Source of the DNA: Patiria miniata
Lineage: Eukaryota > Echinodermata > Asteroidea > Valvatida > Asterinidae
Length of the DNA stretch: 64,000 bases
NCBI RefSeq assembly: GCF_015706575.1
Contig: NW_024037074.1
Coordinates: 27,145,334 to 27,209,333 of the forward strand
Direction of reading: 5' to 3'
In this document: piece after piece, positions 45,766 through 58,445 of the stretch
Position numbering within the stretch: the first letter of the stretch is position 1
Layout of the letters: every line of letters begins with the position of its first letter
Notes under the pieces: model-generated
Told to the model about the DNA's origin: nothing
What the model saw: the letters and a program-made list of their open reading frames with translations, nothing else
The model's database searches: none
Made by a program: the position numbers and the translations under genes

Positions 45766-47949
45766 GTTGGTAAACAGGATCAACAAAAATGTGTTGTTTT
45801 TTTGTTAAATTAATTGATTCATCTCTAACCGCAACAGATTGTTCAAGTGAACAATATAATAGCTGTAGGCTACATACGATAGTCTGTAAAGCCTGTAAAA
45901 AAAAATCATCATAATGCTCCCTACCTAATTTTTAATGTCAACGAATGTTTTAATACATTCAGAACCCCATTGAATAATACAAGAAACCAGTGTTTACACA
46001 CAAGAGTGTACCCACTCAAAATAACGCCCTATTGTGTCCACTATGGCTCAAAAAGACAACTTGTCAATTGTTTTCTTAATGTGATTTAACTTTTCAGTTC
46101 AAAGAAAAGCCCAGTAATTATCCCTCGATGTTAGTATATTTTTTTCCCGTGCGTACTGCAGTTTCTAGTGCACGTTGTAATAGGAGTCAAATTCACCCGA
46201 TTATTTTGCTGTCTGTCAAATTTAAGTTGTTATGTGGTCATACGTCAGAAGACTGCAAATATAGCCGTTGTTTGAGCTTGATGACTTGTCATATGGGAGG
46301 AGAATAGATTACCCGGCCTTGTGACTGGCTACACTATAATGATTGCACAAACACGTGGTTGTTGTCAGAGGGACTGGGGTTTAGCTAGGATTTTCAGAGT
46401 TAATCAATATTCTTTGGTTAGAGAGGTTCTGGCTGTTTTTATTTGGGCATAATTTGAGTGAAGAATTTGCGAAATTGGATTTTTTTACCATAAGCAAAAC
46501 GTGATAGTTCTTGATAGATTAATGTCTCTGGTTCAAACGAAGGCCCATTTGTCTTGATATAATGGTCTCACCTATCCCGTGTGGAAAAATCTTGTTAGTG
46601 ATGTGTATCTCAGGTCTGCCGCTGAGTTGATGTTGCGAGAATGCTTCTTTCACTGTGTCGTACCCATGGAGAACTACAATAGATATGCCACCGCCCTTGA
46701 CATGTATAATATTGCCATACCTGCAGGGTTAAACTTGTTCAGTTGAAATCTTTTATCCATCAAACTAGACTACATGCATACCTCATTAGCTTATTTGAGA
46801 TACGACGGATACAATAGGAGGGCGTTAGTTGGTATGATATATCCGACATACAGATCCTTGTCATTTGATTGGTGGAAATCACATCACGTGACATTCGTTA
46901 TTGCTCCCATTCACGCCGCGGCTCAAAAAGTACTATTCGCCCATGGGGAATGGGAAATACTATTGAACAGTTAGGATCATTCTTGTTCCATGACGCGGTA
47001 TTTGTGTGCAAATGCATGCTGGTGTGCGAGTTCAGCACTGCGCGTAGCGCGTATTGTTCCAAAGAGTCAGCGATACAGCGTTGGGTTCAAACATTTTCGT
47101 GAAGGGGTGGTTAGGAAGAGAGAAATACATTTTCTTCCAGTCTTTATTGTGATAAAAGTTCAAATACATCAAATGACAAGGATCTATATGTCAGTTATAT
47201 AAAACAAATATTAGGTGGCTTTAAATTGTGAAATGGGAGGAATATTATCGTTTGGTAAAATCTGGACTTTTCCAGTTCACACGGCTTCGCCTCGTGAACT
47301 GGAAAGGTGAAGATTTAACCTTGCGATAATATTCCTCCCATTTCACTCTGAGCCACTCAATATTTGTATATGGATAAAAAAGAGAGTTGAATACCCAATA
47401 AAAATGGGCCCACCTGTTGTGTCTGCCATATCTCAAATTAGCTAATAGGTCTCTCGTCAATTGTTTTATCTGGCTCCCCCCCCCCTCTCTCCCCCCCCCC
47501 TCACCCTCTCTCTCTCTCTCTCTCGGGGTGAAGGTTTTCTTTCTTAGACATGAGATTAGAAACCTGAGATTTTGATCATATGATTCCATAGGTTAAGGCA
47601 TTTCGTCCCTGAATAATCAGTCTTATTTAAAGGCGAAAGTATTTAAAATACAGTGTAGACTTTCAGCTTGACGTTGATGCGCTTGATGTTCCCTCTCCCA
47701 TTGTATATGTGTATAAACTATAACTATAGCCATCACTTCCACTAACCTTTTCGTCAGCTCTGAAAAGAACTCAAACATGGTGCCTCCTGACATCATCATT
47801 TGAGGGAGGTTGCCAAGTATAGGCCAGCCCCATGGCCCTGGGGGAAGGTTGCGCGGTCGACGAAGAAAACGGAACAAGACCAGAAATACCACGATGCCGA
47901 TCAGCAGTGTGCGCGAATTGAGAACGTCGATCGTAGCGAACAGCTCCAT
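43510..47949 (-). CDS. CYP2-clan cytochrome P450, copy C (complete, five exons)
   Basis: Exons (minus): 47747-47949, 46572-46720, 44956-45760, 43923-44080, 43510-43691. Sizes (203, 149, 805, 158, 182) and phases are identical to copy B, again 498 aa. It begins MELFATIDVLN; exon 1 differs from B at QMMMSGGTMFEFFSELTKR and exon 2 at the FPHGIG end. AGSETT, ELQR, PERF and FGVGRRICIG are all kept. Exon 3 begins GIVQSSGEQW where B has GILDSSGEQW. Intron 1 contains the composite foldback element and intron 3 a 335 bp MITE, so this copy is the largest. Near-identity in exons 3-5 against divergence in exons 1-2 suggests a partial duplication or gene conversion. It looks functional. Confidence 0.93.
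44595..44929. mobile_element. 335 bp MITE in intron 3 of P450 copy C
   Basis: Ends CGTCGGGTGCCCGGCAGAAG and (reverse complement) CGTCGTGTGCCCGGCAGAAG, with arms continuing through GGGCATATG. The 4 bp AACT is duplicated (44591-44594 and 44930-44933). Copy B has the empty site (caaactattac near 34415). Confidence 0.85.
46782..47452. mobile_element. Composite nested foldback element in intron 1 of P450 copy C
   Basis: The outer inverted ends read ATTAGCTTATTTGAGATA and, reversed from the right, ATTAGCTAATTTGAGATA. Nested within are an inner pair (GATATATCCGACATACAGATC near 46837; its inverse near 47175-47200) and a strong ~115-175 bp palindrome (47195-47370; arms GTGAAATGGGAGGAATATTA). The inner part recurs reversed at 14618-15150. 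ORFs here are spurious. Confidence 0.65.
47468..47526. repeat. C-run and (CT)n microsatellite
   Basis: Two C runs followed by about ten CT units, in the first intron of P450 copy C. Confidence 0.85.
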
Positions 47950-48014
47950 GTCGAATACTACAAGAAAGCATCAATAAGTAAACGTTTTAAAAAGTAAATG
48001 GTATGGATATTGTA

Positions 48015-48320
48015 TTGTTCCAGGTGCTACGGGTTCGAGTCCTGACGGGGTCATGGTGCGTGTGCCCTTGGGCAAGGCACTTTGTCACTCATTGGTTCTC
48101 TCCACCCAGGAGTAAATGGGTACCTGTGAGGGTAGAGGTGGTTATTGTGATTGAATTAGCTTCCTTGCGCCTAACAGGCTGCATCGAGCTGCATACTCCC
48201 CAGGGAGCTGAGACGGTATTTGGAATGTTTCATGTGCCCAATGAGCAGGGGTAATAATGATGTAGCGCCTTGAGCACCAGTCCTGGTGGATACGTGCGCT
48301 TTATATTACATCATGATCCA
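48015..48320 (+). repeat. tRNA-derived SINE, well preserved
   Basis: B box GGTTCGAGTCC near 48030, then the core 'cttgggcaaggcactttgtc', 'cacccaggagtaaatgggta', 'cctgtgaggg', and a tail 'gcgccttgagcacc...gtgcgctttatat'. This resembles the core of the invertebrate tRNA-SINE (Inv/Meta-type) families; the family name is from memory. No clear A box, so probably 5' truncated. Unique to copy C. Confidence 0.75.
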
Positions 48321-48429
48321 AATACCATTTAGGTACGTAACACATTCCAGTAACCATCTCAGCTCACTAAAAAAAATGATAAGGTCGATGCTGTTATTGT
48401 GTAGTAAAGTAGTCAACAAATAGTCATAC

Positions 48430-48605
48430 TCAACTTCTGTTCCCTCACAGGTACCGTTTACACCTGGACGGGGATGATCAATAAGTGACGAAGTGTCTTA
48501 ACCCAAGCTTATATACACCACGTCCCCAGGCTGGATTTGAAACCCCGACCTGCAGATTTAGCAACAGATCATGAGCCCAATGCTCCAGACCGCGAAACCA
48601 TGGCA
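48430..48605 (-). repeat. tRNA-derived SINE upstream of P450 copy C, opposite strand
   Basis: The minus strand reads GGAGCATTGGGCTCATGATC, then GGTCGGGGTTTCAAATCC (B box), then the same core as 48015-48320 (CTTGGGTTAAGACACTTCGTC, GTCCAGGTGTAAACGGTACC). This is the best preserved of the three paralogous copies. Confidence 0.7.
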
Positions 48606-49419
48606 TCTACGAAGGAACACATATTATTAACCAACCAGCAAATTTTTCTTTCCAACAAAATATACACGTCTAGGTTTCCAGGGCCCAAACGCTCAAAACA
48701 CAAAGAAATACATGAAGTTGAGCAAAACGATTTTTCATTCGATCGCGTTATTGGCAACACGCCAAAATCAATATTGAAACGGGTGTTTCCAGACACTTTT
48801 TTACTTAGTGATAGTTGTACCAAAAGGGTTGGATCTCTACTGAAACAAACCATAAAAACGCGCCAATTCTATTCCCAACTCTAAAAAGACCTTATCGCTC
48901 ATTACAGCTTATATAAAATTTCAACCAATGGCTCCTATCAACACCCTGTGATACTTAATCAGGCCAGTCTAATTACTTCGGTATGCTGAAATGAAGATCG
49001 TATATTCTGTCCAGAAGGCAGTGTAAGTGGCACACTGATTGTCGGATTCGTATCTCCCTTGGTAATGACAGGAGTCTGAGATTTTCAAACCGAAACAAGT
49101 TGGTTTACACGCGATGTATTAGATCATTCAAGGGATACGTGCAACGTTGTACCTTGATTGCAACGTACTTGAAATTGATCTAAATGTGATCAATTTACAT
49201 ATAATGCACGGTGATAATCATCGTTTTAGGGGCAATGTCCTTCAAATGTTATAACATTTTGGACAACGGAAAAAAGCCACACTAGTAAAATGGTTTTGCT
49301 TTTTCCCTTGTCAAAAATATTATACTACGCGGATTGTGATCTATGCGAGCCGTGCTTAACCCTGACGTCCACACGTATGCCATTATTAAACTGATGTCAT
49401 GTGCAACGTGTATTCTGTG

Positions 49420-49955
49420 AATTATCGCACTCGTACTTGTACTCGCATGTCAAAGCACTCGTACTCGAAATGACAGTACTCGTACTCGGGCAGCAAAGTA
49501 CTCGTACTCAACATGTCGAAATTGTACTCGATCATTGGAGTACTCGAACTGGAATAGCAGTACTCGGGGGAAAATGGTATAGCAATTACTCACAGCGGCC
49601 TTATTTTATCGATACTTTCAGTTTGAAATGGTTGATTGACTTGCAGAGAAATCGAAGTTTCCTGATTTTCCTCTGTGAACGTCCGGACAAACACATTTAA
49701 CTAGTTTTAAAACTACATTTAACTAGCCGTGAGTGTGTTTGTGTACATCGGTCTGACTGGGCCTGGGCCAATTACGCACAATGAACCAGTTTGCCGTATG
49801 GCCGTATTCGGAAGTACTCGTACTCGTACTCGGAAGTAAAAACACTCGTACTCGGAGACCTGTTCTTGTACTCCGAAGTACTCGTTCTCGTACTCGTACT
49901 CGGTAACCTAAGTACTCGGTACTCGTTAAAAAAGTACACTACTACAACACTGCTT
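49420..49955. repeat. GTACTCG-rich transposon-like element
   Basis: Dozens of GTACTCG/ACTCGTACTCG words surround a non-repetitive core (49580-49800). The right end reads, reversed, CAGTGTTGTAGTAGTGTACT, a hAT-like terminus. The left end is not clear. Confidence 0.55.
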
Positions 49956-50149
49956 AAAACATAAGGCTAGGTTATTCTACATGGACACAAATCAAGGTCC
50001 ATTTTTGTCGGGGTGGGGGGGGGGGGGGTTAAGACATACACCACGCCGCTTGAAGACAAACACCGCGCCGTGTTACTGAACTTATTTGTACACCATATGA
50101 AAGTGTGGATGGACCGTTTCGAATAAAAGTTGAAGTTGAGGGGGAATAT

Positions 50150-50520
50150 TTAAAGAGTCGTCCTTAAACCGGCCGTGTACTTACCTGTCCTGACAAACAT
50201 GGAAACGCTATATGGTGGCATGTATCAATGACGGTGATTGTGAACAAAACCAGGCAATTGTATACTGATAAAAATCGGGAATGACCCCAAAGCTAACCAT
50301 AGAGCGTAGGCCAGGATACCGTCTGATAAAACAAATAAACCATGACACAGAATGATCAGTATCTATTATTACCCTCGTCAAAGTGCACTCGCGAGACACA
50401 ACGGGTAAATTGGACATTACGTATTTTGCTTGCCTGGCGGCAGTGTATCAGTTTGGAAAACACTGGCAGACAGGGGACCTGCAGCTTGAAAGTTCTAAAA
50501 GCGGATTGGAGAACAAACCA
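50150..50520 (-). other. Donor-site block, upstream of copy C
   Basis: The minus strand has GTCAGGACAG|GTAAGTACAC at about 50185. Sister blocks: 51255-51650 (CACGATAG|GTTAGTAC), 53525-53890 (ATGACAG|GTAAGTAC) and 55250-55610 (CACGATAG|GTAAGTAC). See the matching blocks at 11820 and 38330. Confidence 0.35.
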
Positions 50521-53500
50521 TGTCATTTTGAAAATGGGGCATGAACGCAATGATGTTACTAGTCGCAAACAAATGCTGTACTATAGGACCGAAAATATTA
50601 TGAAGATGAATTTTCAATATTTTTTTTCTTTTTTTAGTAAGCTAAGGATGATGCTTTGTTGTAATATATAGATTTCCCCTCAAATTGGACTAGAATGCCC
50701 AACTACATGGTCCGTTACCATGACGACGGATCTTTTATACATTCCAAGTGTTACAAAATATTTTTGACAATGCATATATTTGATTGGGATTAAGCATATC
50801 TTAATGTTATAAGCAAAGTTTAAAAACTCAAATGAGGCTACAATGCATACATAGTCTTGCACCATTCCAGTTAACAGTTCATAATTTCGCAATAAATGTC
50901 TTTGTTGTGAATAGGTCAATTATTAAATAATTGCACTAAATGACCCTCACCTTAAGAACGTGTATCGCGACGCTTAAACGACTCTTACCGCGCCGTTGCA
51001 CGCCGCACCCAGACACACCAAACCAAAAACTGCCTCTTAACCTGTTTCCAGAGAGTTGGAAACCTTGTGTGGACGTGGGCAAGTCCCCACAATGTATCTG
51101 TAAATTGGTTTAGGGTCATCTTTTATTTTTGACATCGCGTCAAAAGACACGCTGCGCTGTTTGAGTGACCTGAATAGTACACCATATGAAAATAATCTGG
51201 GACTTTTTCGACTAAGAGCTACAGTTAAAGAAAACATCATAACAAATATGAAAACTGAAGTTTAAAGAGTCGACCTAACACCGTTCCTGTACTAACCTAT
51301 CGTGACAACAAAATGGAAAGGCTATTGCAATAGTGGCATGTCTCAATAGCCGTGGTTGTGAAAACAACCAGGCAATTGTATACTGATAAAATGCGAGACT
51401 AACCCCTAGCTTATCCCTGGTGTATGTTTAACAGAGCGTAGGCCAGGTTACTGTCAGGTAAAACAAATAGAACGTGACACAGCATGATCAGTATGTATCC
51501 GTACCCTCGTCAAAGTGCACTCTCGAGGCACGACGTGCAAATTGACATAAGGCATTATGCTTGGCGAGTGCCAGCATATCTGTTTGGCAAACAATTGGGA
51601 ACAAGAGACCTTGCAGCTTGAAAGTTCGAAAAGCGGATGGGGGAGGTTGGGCGCCCCATGTGACTTTAGAGGGCGCTGATCAAAAACGCTGAAGTGTGTG
51701 GAGGATTATTAAGGTTTGTTTATGGTCTTTTGGGCTTTTTTGGTGGAACTCTATTTCAAACGCTTTGTTAAATAGTATAAGGACCCTTTCCCTATTAGAT
51801 TCATACTTTGATTCCATTTGCTGCTAATTTTTTGAGGGCTCAAAGACCTTTCCTTTTGAGTTTCATCCAAGTGATCATGTCAGTGAGCAGGTTGCAAGGA
51901 ATCATTGAGTGAGCACCCCCACCCACTAACTGTTGAACACATGCCTGGTGCCTGATTCCTTCATTTTTCTGAACTTTAGAGGTGCTTTCATTTAGTGCAA
52001 GTACATTGACACTCTATCGGTGCTGTGTTAATGTCGGTTATATTTCCTATTTTTTCCCGTGTAATTTGTTCTTTTTCACCTCCTTACTTCCTTGACCATT
52101 CAAAGATCATTGACCATTCGCTCTTTTTTTTCATCTCCTGTTTAATCCTTCTATTGTTATATCAAAATGCACTGCCGAAGCCATCCCCTCCTCCAATATT
52201 TTGAATGAAAAGACTGCCCTTTTGAATACACGTGTCCTTTTTTTTTTTACAGCGTTTACTCCACCCCAAACAAATATTTAAGGAGTGCCCTTCTGTTTAA
52301 CAAGTTCCCTTTTATTTTACCAGCGGCCTTTCAGATGCCAACTTCGACAATTGTGCCGACCTGAAAAGCGCCACTTACATTGTCCCATAGTATCTATGAC
52401 CGTCGAGTTTGAGCAGCGCCCCCATAGAAATATGTTACCAGCCATAGTATGCCAAATATCCGAACTAGGACAATCGCTGTGTTTGGGAAAATACTACGCC
52501 ATAAAACAATTTAACTTGCTTAAACTACTGGCGGCTACCAAAAAAACTCTTTGGAGGCTCCGCACGAGAAAAAAATGCGTATACCAGTAAAAAAACACAC
52601 CAAAATACCAAGAAAAATAATTATGCATCCATTATTGCTATGTGAGGCTTTGTGGCGCGAATCAAATTTTCTCTTATTAATTTCAGAAATACCACGTTTG
52701 GGCGTACAAACTTTATAGTTTAATGAGATTTTAGGTCCATTATTTCTCCTATATCTTACCATTATAAAAATTGTTATTCGTTGTGTTTGGGAATACATAT
52801 GGGGCGGTATCTAGTATTTAAAAATTGCTTATAACAACAAATTGTAATGAAACAGTTCCTCTGTGGCACATCAACATCCCATTCTAAATCAACATTCAAT
52901 GCGCGAGTGCGCGCACAACTGTGTGCTTTCTGATATGGGGTTTGTTGCACTCAATACTGTGCGAAGAAAGTGATAAGGATTAACGGTGACCACGTCGTTT
53001 TATAGTGCGCCATGGGAACGATGAAGTAAATTGGACTCTCGAGAGCATCACAAGACATGCTTCGCGCTTTGCACGTTGAGGTTCAAAAAAGATAGACGAC
53101 GGTATCGAACTAGAAGGCAACATTGAAGGGTATGCGCAAAATTAATGTGTATGCGTCCAGAGAGGATTGACTGAATTGCCAGAAAGATTTAACCAGAAAA
53201 TGTTACAATGCATTGTTGTGTAAAAGATAAAGAACGAGATCCTTGTATGGAAAAAAGACCTAAATTTCTAAAAGGCAAAATCACCTAATGCTCAGGAATT
53301 CCTTTGAGATATCTAGGGGATGTGCTGGAAACAATAGTTTAAAGTGCACAAGCATTACATTCACCCTGTGGACTTCTGAATAAAATATGTCCACGTTAAC
53401 CACGTGGTTAAGACATACACCACGCCGCTTTAAGGCAAACACCGCGCCGTTTTACTGAACTTATTTGTACACCATATGAAAGTGTGGATGGACCGTTTCG

Positions 53501-54355
53501 AATAAAAGTTTAAGTTGAGGGGGAACATTTAAAGAGTCGTCCTAAAACCGGCAGTGTACTTACCTGTCATGACAAACGCTATATGGTGGCATGTATCAAT
53601 GACGATGATTGTGAACAAAACCAGGCAATTGTATACTGATAAAAATCGGGAATGACCCTAAAGCTAACCATAGAGCGTAGGCCAGGATACCGTCTGATAA
53701 AACAAATAGACCATGACACAGCATGATCAGTATCTATCCTTATATAAATTACCCTCGTCAAAGTGCACTCGCGAGACACAGCGGGTAAATTGACACGACA
53801 TATTTTGCTTGCCTGGCGGCAGTGTATCAGTTTGGAAAACACTAGTAGACAGGGACCCTGCAGCTTGAAAGTTCAAAAAGCGGATTGGAGAGCAAACCAT
53901 GTCATTTTGAAAATGGGGCATGAACGCAATGTTACTAGTCGCAAACAAATGCTGTACTCTAGGGCCGAAAATATTATGGAGATGAATTTTCAATATTGTT
54001 CTTCTTTTTTGTAAGGCTAAGGATGATGCTTTGTTGTAATATATATGTTCCCCTCAAATTGGACTAGAATGCCCAAATACATGGTCCGTTACCATGACGA
54101 CGGATCTTCTATACATTCCAAGTGTTACAAACATATTTTTGACTGTGCATATTTTTGATTGGGATTAAGCATATCGTAATATATAAGTAACGTTTAAAAA
54201 CTTAAATGAGGCTACGATGCATAAATAGTCTTGCACCATTCAAGTTAACAGTTCACAATTTCGCAATAAATGTCTTTCTTGTGAATAGGTCTAATATTAA
54301 ATAATTGCACTAAATGACTCTTACCTTTTGAACGCCGCACCTAGACACACACTAG

Positions 54356-54756
54356 CACGTTTGTTTATTGTGTAAATCTAGGATTTTCTTTTATTCCTAT
54401 TCCCTATTTCTTTGTTTGTACTTAAACTTTTTTTCGCAACATATCTCATTGGTTTTGTACACATATCCTCATCGAGGTCGTCCTCGATTTGGTTCCTGTC
54501 CTCGATTCACAAGTGATGCTGCACGTGCGTATCCTCGATTTACACTATAAACAAACGCGTTTGTTTATGGTGTAAATCGAGGATTTGTGTTTTGTTCCTC
54601 TTCCCTTTTCCTTTGTTTATAGTCTAACATTTTGCAATAGCTCTCATTGGTTTTGTACACGTTGTCTAGCAGAGGAGTCCTCGATTTGGTTCCTGTTCTC
54701 GATTAATCGATGACGTTTCATGTGTGAGTCCTCGATTTACACCATAAACAAACGTG
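54356..54756. mobile_element. Twin head-to-tail MITE (two ~200 bp units)
   Basis: Both units start with CGTTTGTTTATnGTGTAAATC and end with GATTTACACnATAAACAAACG; they meet at about 54555-54560, sharing the ACGCGT junction. The equivalent place in the first duplicate (near 50960) lacks them. Confidence 0.75.
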
Positions 54757-57440
54757 CTTAAAGACATACACCACACCGATTAAAGACTCAGGCATGTTTA
54801 CGTTACATCTAGCGGGGACATACCTTTGTTTTCGTGTAGTTAAGAAATGTGTAAAAAAAACCTCAAGTGATAACTCTTTCGACCCCATTTTTCCTTTTTT
54901 TTGTACTTTGATTCTCTTGAGTGTTTCTTCTCATTTTGCGACAAATAAAACTAACCAAAAATTGCCTCTTGACCTGTTTGCAGAGAGAGTTGGAAACGTT
55001 CTGTGGACGTGGGCAAGTCCACACAATGTATCTGTAAATTGGTTTAGGGTCATCTTTTATTTGGAAGTCCCCACAGGGAATGTCATGCTTGTGCACACCA
55101 CGCCACTTCAAAGCACACATCGCGTCAAAAGACACGCTGCGCCGTTTGAGTGACCTGAATAGTACACCATATGAAAATAATCTGGGACTTTTTCGACTAA
55201 AAGCCAAAGGTAAAGAAAAAATCATAACAAATATGAAAACTGGAGTTTAAAGAGTCGACTGTACTTACCTATCGTGACATCCAAATGGAGAGGCTATTGC
55301 AATAGTGGCATGTCTCAATAGCCGTGGTTGTGAAAACCACCAGACAATTGTATACTGATAAAATTCGAGACTAACCCCTAGTTCATCCCTGGTTTATGTT
55401 AAATAGAGCGTAGGCCAGGTTACAGTCAGGTAAAACAAATAGAACGTGACACAGCATGATCAGTATGTATCCGTACCCTCGTCAAAGTGTACTCTCGAGG
55501 CATGACGTGCAAATTGACATAAGGCATTATGCTTGGCGAGTGGCAGCATATCTGTTTGGCAAACAATGGGGAACAGGGGACCTGCAGCTTGAAAGTTCGA
55601 GAAGCGGATGGGGGGGGGGGAGCGCCCCATGTGACTTTAGAGGGCGCTGATCAAAAACGCTAGAGTGTGTGGAGGATTATTAGGGTTTGTTTATGGTCTT
55701 TTGGGCTTTTTTGGTGGAACTCTATTTCAAACGCTTTGTTAAATAGAATAAGGACCCTTTCCCTATTAGATTAATACTTTGATTCCATTTGCTGCTAATT
55801 TTTGAGGGCTCAAAGACCTTTCCTTTTGAGTTTTATCCAAGTGATCATGTCTGTGAGCAGGTTGCAAGGAATCATTGAGTGAGCACCCCCACTCACTAAC
55901 TGTTGAACACATGCCTGGTGCCTGATTCCATCATTTTACTGAACTTTAGAGGTGCTTTCATTTAGTGCAAGTACATTGACATTCTATCGGTGCTGTGTTA
56001 ATGTCGGTTATATTTCCTATTTTTTCCCGTGTAATTTGTTCTTTTTCACCTCCTTACTTCCTTGACAATTCAAGGACCATTGACCATTCGCTCTTTTTTC
56101 ATCCCCTGTTCATCCTTCTATTGTTATATCAAAATGCACTGCCGAAGCCATCCCCTCCTCCAATATTTTAAAAAGACTGCCCTTTTGTATACACGTGTCC
56201 TTTTTTCACCAGCGTTTACTCCACCCCAAACAAATATTTAAGGAGTGCCCTTCTGTTTAACAAGTTCCCTATTATTTTACCAGCGGCCTTTCAGATGCCA
56301 ACTTCGGCAATGTGCCGACCTGAAAAGCACCACATATATTGTCCCATAGTATCTATGACCGTCCGGTTTGAGCAGCGCCCCCATAGAAATATGTTACCAG
56401 CCATATTATGCCAAATATCCGAACTAGGACAATCGTTGTGTTTGGGAAAATACTACGCCATAAAACAACTTAACTTGCTTAAACTACTGACGGCTACCAA
56501 AAAAACTCTTTGGAGGCTCCGCACGAGAAAAAAAATGCGTATACCAGTAAAAAAAAAACACCAAAATACCAAGAAAAATAATTATGCATCCATTATTGCT
56601 ATGTGAGGCTTTGTGGCGCGAATCAAATTTTCTCTTATTAATTTCAGTAATACCACGTTTGGGCGTACAAACTTGATAGTTTAATGAGATTTTAGGTCCA
56701 TTATTTCTCCTATATCTTACCATTATTAAAATTGTTATTCGTTGTGTTTGGGAATACATATGGGGCGGTATCTAGTATTTAAAAATTGGTTATAACAACA
56801 AATTGTAATGAAACAGTTCCTTTGTGGCACATGAACGCAATGTTACTAGTCGCAAACAAATACTGTACTCTAGGGCCGAAAATATTATGAAGATGAATTT
56901 TCAATATTTTTCTTCTTCTTTTTGTAAGGCTAAGGATGATGCTTTGTTGTAATAAATAGATTTCCCCTCGAATTGGACTAGAATGCCCAAATACATGGTC
57001 CGTTACTTAGTGCGCCATGGGAATGATGAAGTAAATTGGACTCTCGAGAGCATCACAAGACATGCTTCGCGCTTTGCACGTTGAGGTTCAAAAAAGATAG
57101 ACGACGGTGTCGAACTAGGAGGCAACATTAAGCAATTCTGTCACCATGGTTTTGAAGGGTATGCGCAAAATTAATGTGTATGCGTCCAGAAAGGATTGAC
57201 TGAATTGCCAGAAAGAATTAACCAGAAAATGTTACAATGCATTGTTGTGTTAAAAATAAAGAACGAGATCCTTGTATGGAAAAAAAAGACCCTAGTTTCT
57301 AAAAGGCAAAATCACCTAGTGCTCAGGAATTCCTTTGAGATATCTAGAGGATGTGCTGGGAAACAATAGTTTAGAGTGCACAAGCATTACATTCACCCTG
57401 TGGACTTCTGAATAAAATATGTCCACGTTAACCAGGTAGA

Positions 57441-57950
57441 AGCGACGTTGTGGGGCATTTTGGGGTAGGTTTATCCGTCGCAAAATGAAGAGAAACACAC
57501 AAGGGAATCATAGAAGAAAACATTGGGTTGCAAGAGTTTTTAATAGTATGAGTAACATAAGTAATTTTCCCAGGCTTTTCTGAAACTACACAAAGACATG
57601 TCCACACTATGTATGTGGCGTAAACATGTATGTGTATACGGTATTGTTACACGGGTTTGTTATTCTAAGGATATAAAAAAAAAAAAATACAAATTTAACA
57701 GGTTCTATAAAAAACGGGGTTTAATTTATACAATATGAAAAATTCATTGTATGCATACCCATCCGATAACGATTTTGCTTTTGAGTTTTGAAATATTGAT
57801 GAGTAATTTACATTCTTGATCAACTATTAACAAGACACAGACAAAACAATTTGTGCGATACCAGCATGATAATTAATGCATGCATAATGCCATCTGTTAT
57901 GCAAACAAAAGATTATTGTGCACGGCTATTAATATGCAAGAAATAAAAAG
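57441..57950. other. AT-rich single-copy DNA, no gene seen
   Basis: No ORF, splice-site set or repeat structure beyond short A runs is visible between the end of the tandem duplication and the first relic exon. Confidence 0.5.
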
Positions 57951-57954
57951 CAAG

Positions 57955-58445
57955 TACAGACAGTGGCGAGCGCTAGTAAAACATTTTGAGTTAAACGACT
58001 ACGACACCAACCGGTGCACACCACCTATCTGTGAGTCTTTCTGGCCGCTGGCAAAATGAAATCCAGTTCGGCAGGTGATGGTTTGTACAATGTGTATGTG
58101 ACCTAAAAAAAAGAGTTCATTTCGGGAGTAAATTGCTGCAAATACATTACTTTAAAAGGTCGTGTTTAACACTCAACGCTATCAATCAACAATTTGAAGT
58201 GTTTTTAGGTGAACCATTTTATGTTTGTTTACAAAAGGCCTACTTTTATATTTAGAGCAACCAGTGGAATTAACATTTCGAACAACCAGTGGAAAATGTG
58301 CTTCGCATTGCTGATACAATTTCCGTCAACCTGTCGCAAGCATCGTTACCAAAGCAGAAAAAAGTGTAACATGATCATACATACAATGTTTCCAGTTGCA
58401 CTTGGTTAATTATATATCATGTTCTGTTCTTAAGGGAATTGAAGT
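57955..58445 (+). pseudogene. Degraded duplicate of the NTF2-like gene's first exon and flanks
   Basis: Parallel to 58918-59395: 'gtaaaacattttgagttaaacgactacgacaccaaccgg' followed by 'tctggccgctggca' and 'ggtttgtacaatg'. The start codon is lost (caccacctatc in place of atgtatcctatc), so it cannot make the signal peptide. Confidence 0.6.

Larger units (their letters stand above)
50025..57440. repeat. Two-copy tandem duplication of P450 upstream DNA
   Basis: 50030-53390 and 53405-57440 run parallel from 'ggttaagacatacaccacgccgc' to 'gaataaaatatgtccacgtt'. The second copy is longer because of the twin MITE at 54356-54756 and other indels, and part of the first is rearranged. Conserved minus and plus ORFs (for example 52535-52798 with 56484-56759) only reflect recent duplication. 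No gene recognised. Confidence 0.8.

Noticed and set aside
52285-52798. Conserved ORFs shared with 56295-56759
   Set aside because: Shared through tandem duplication; the frames drift and no family is recognised.
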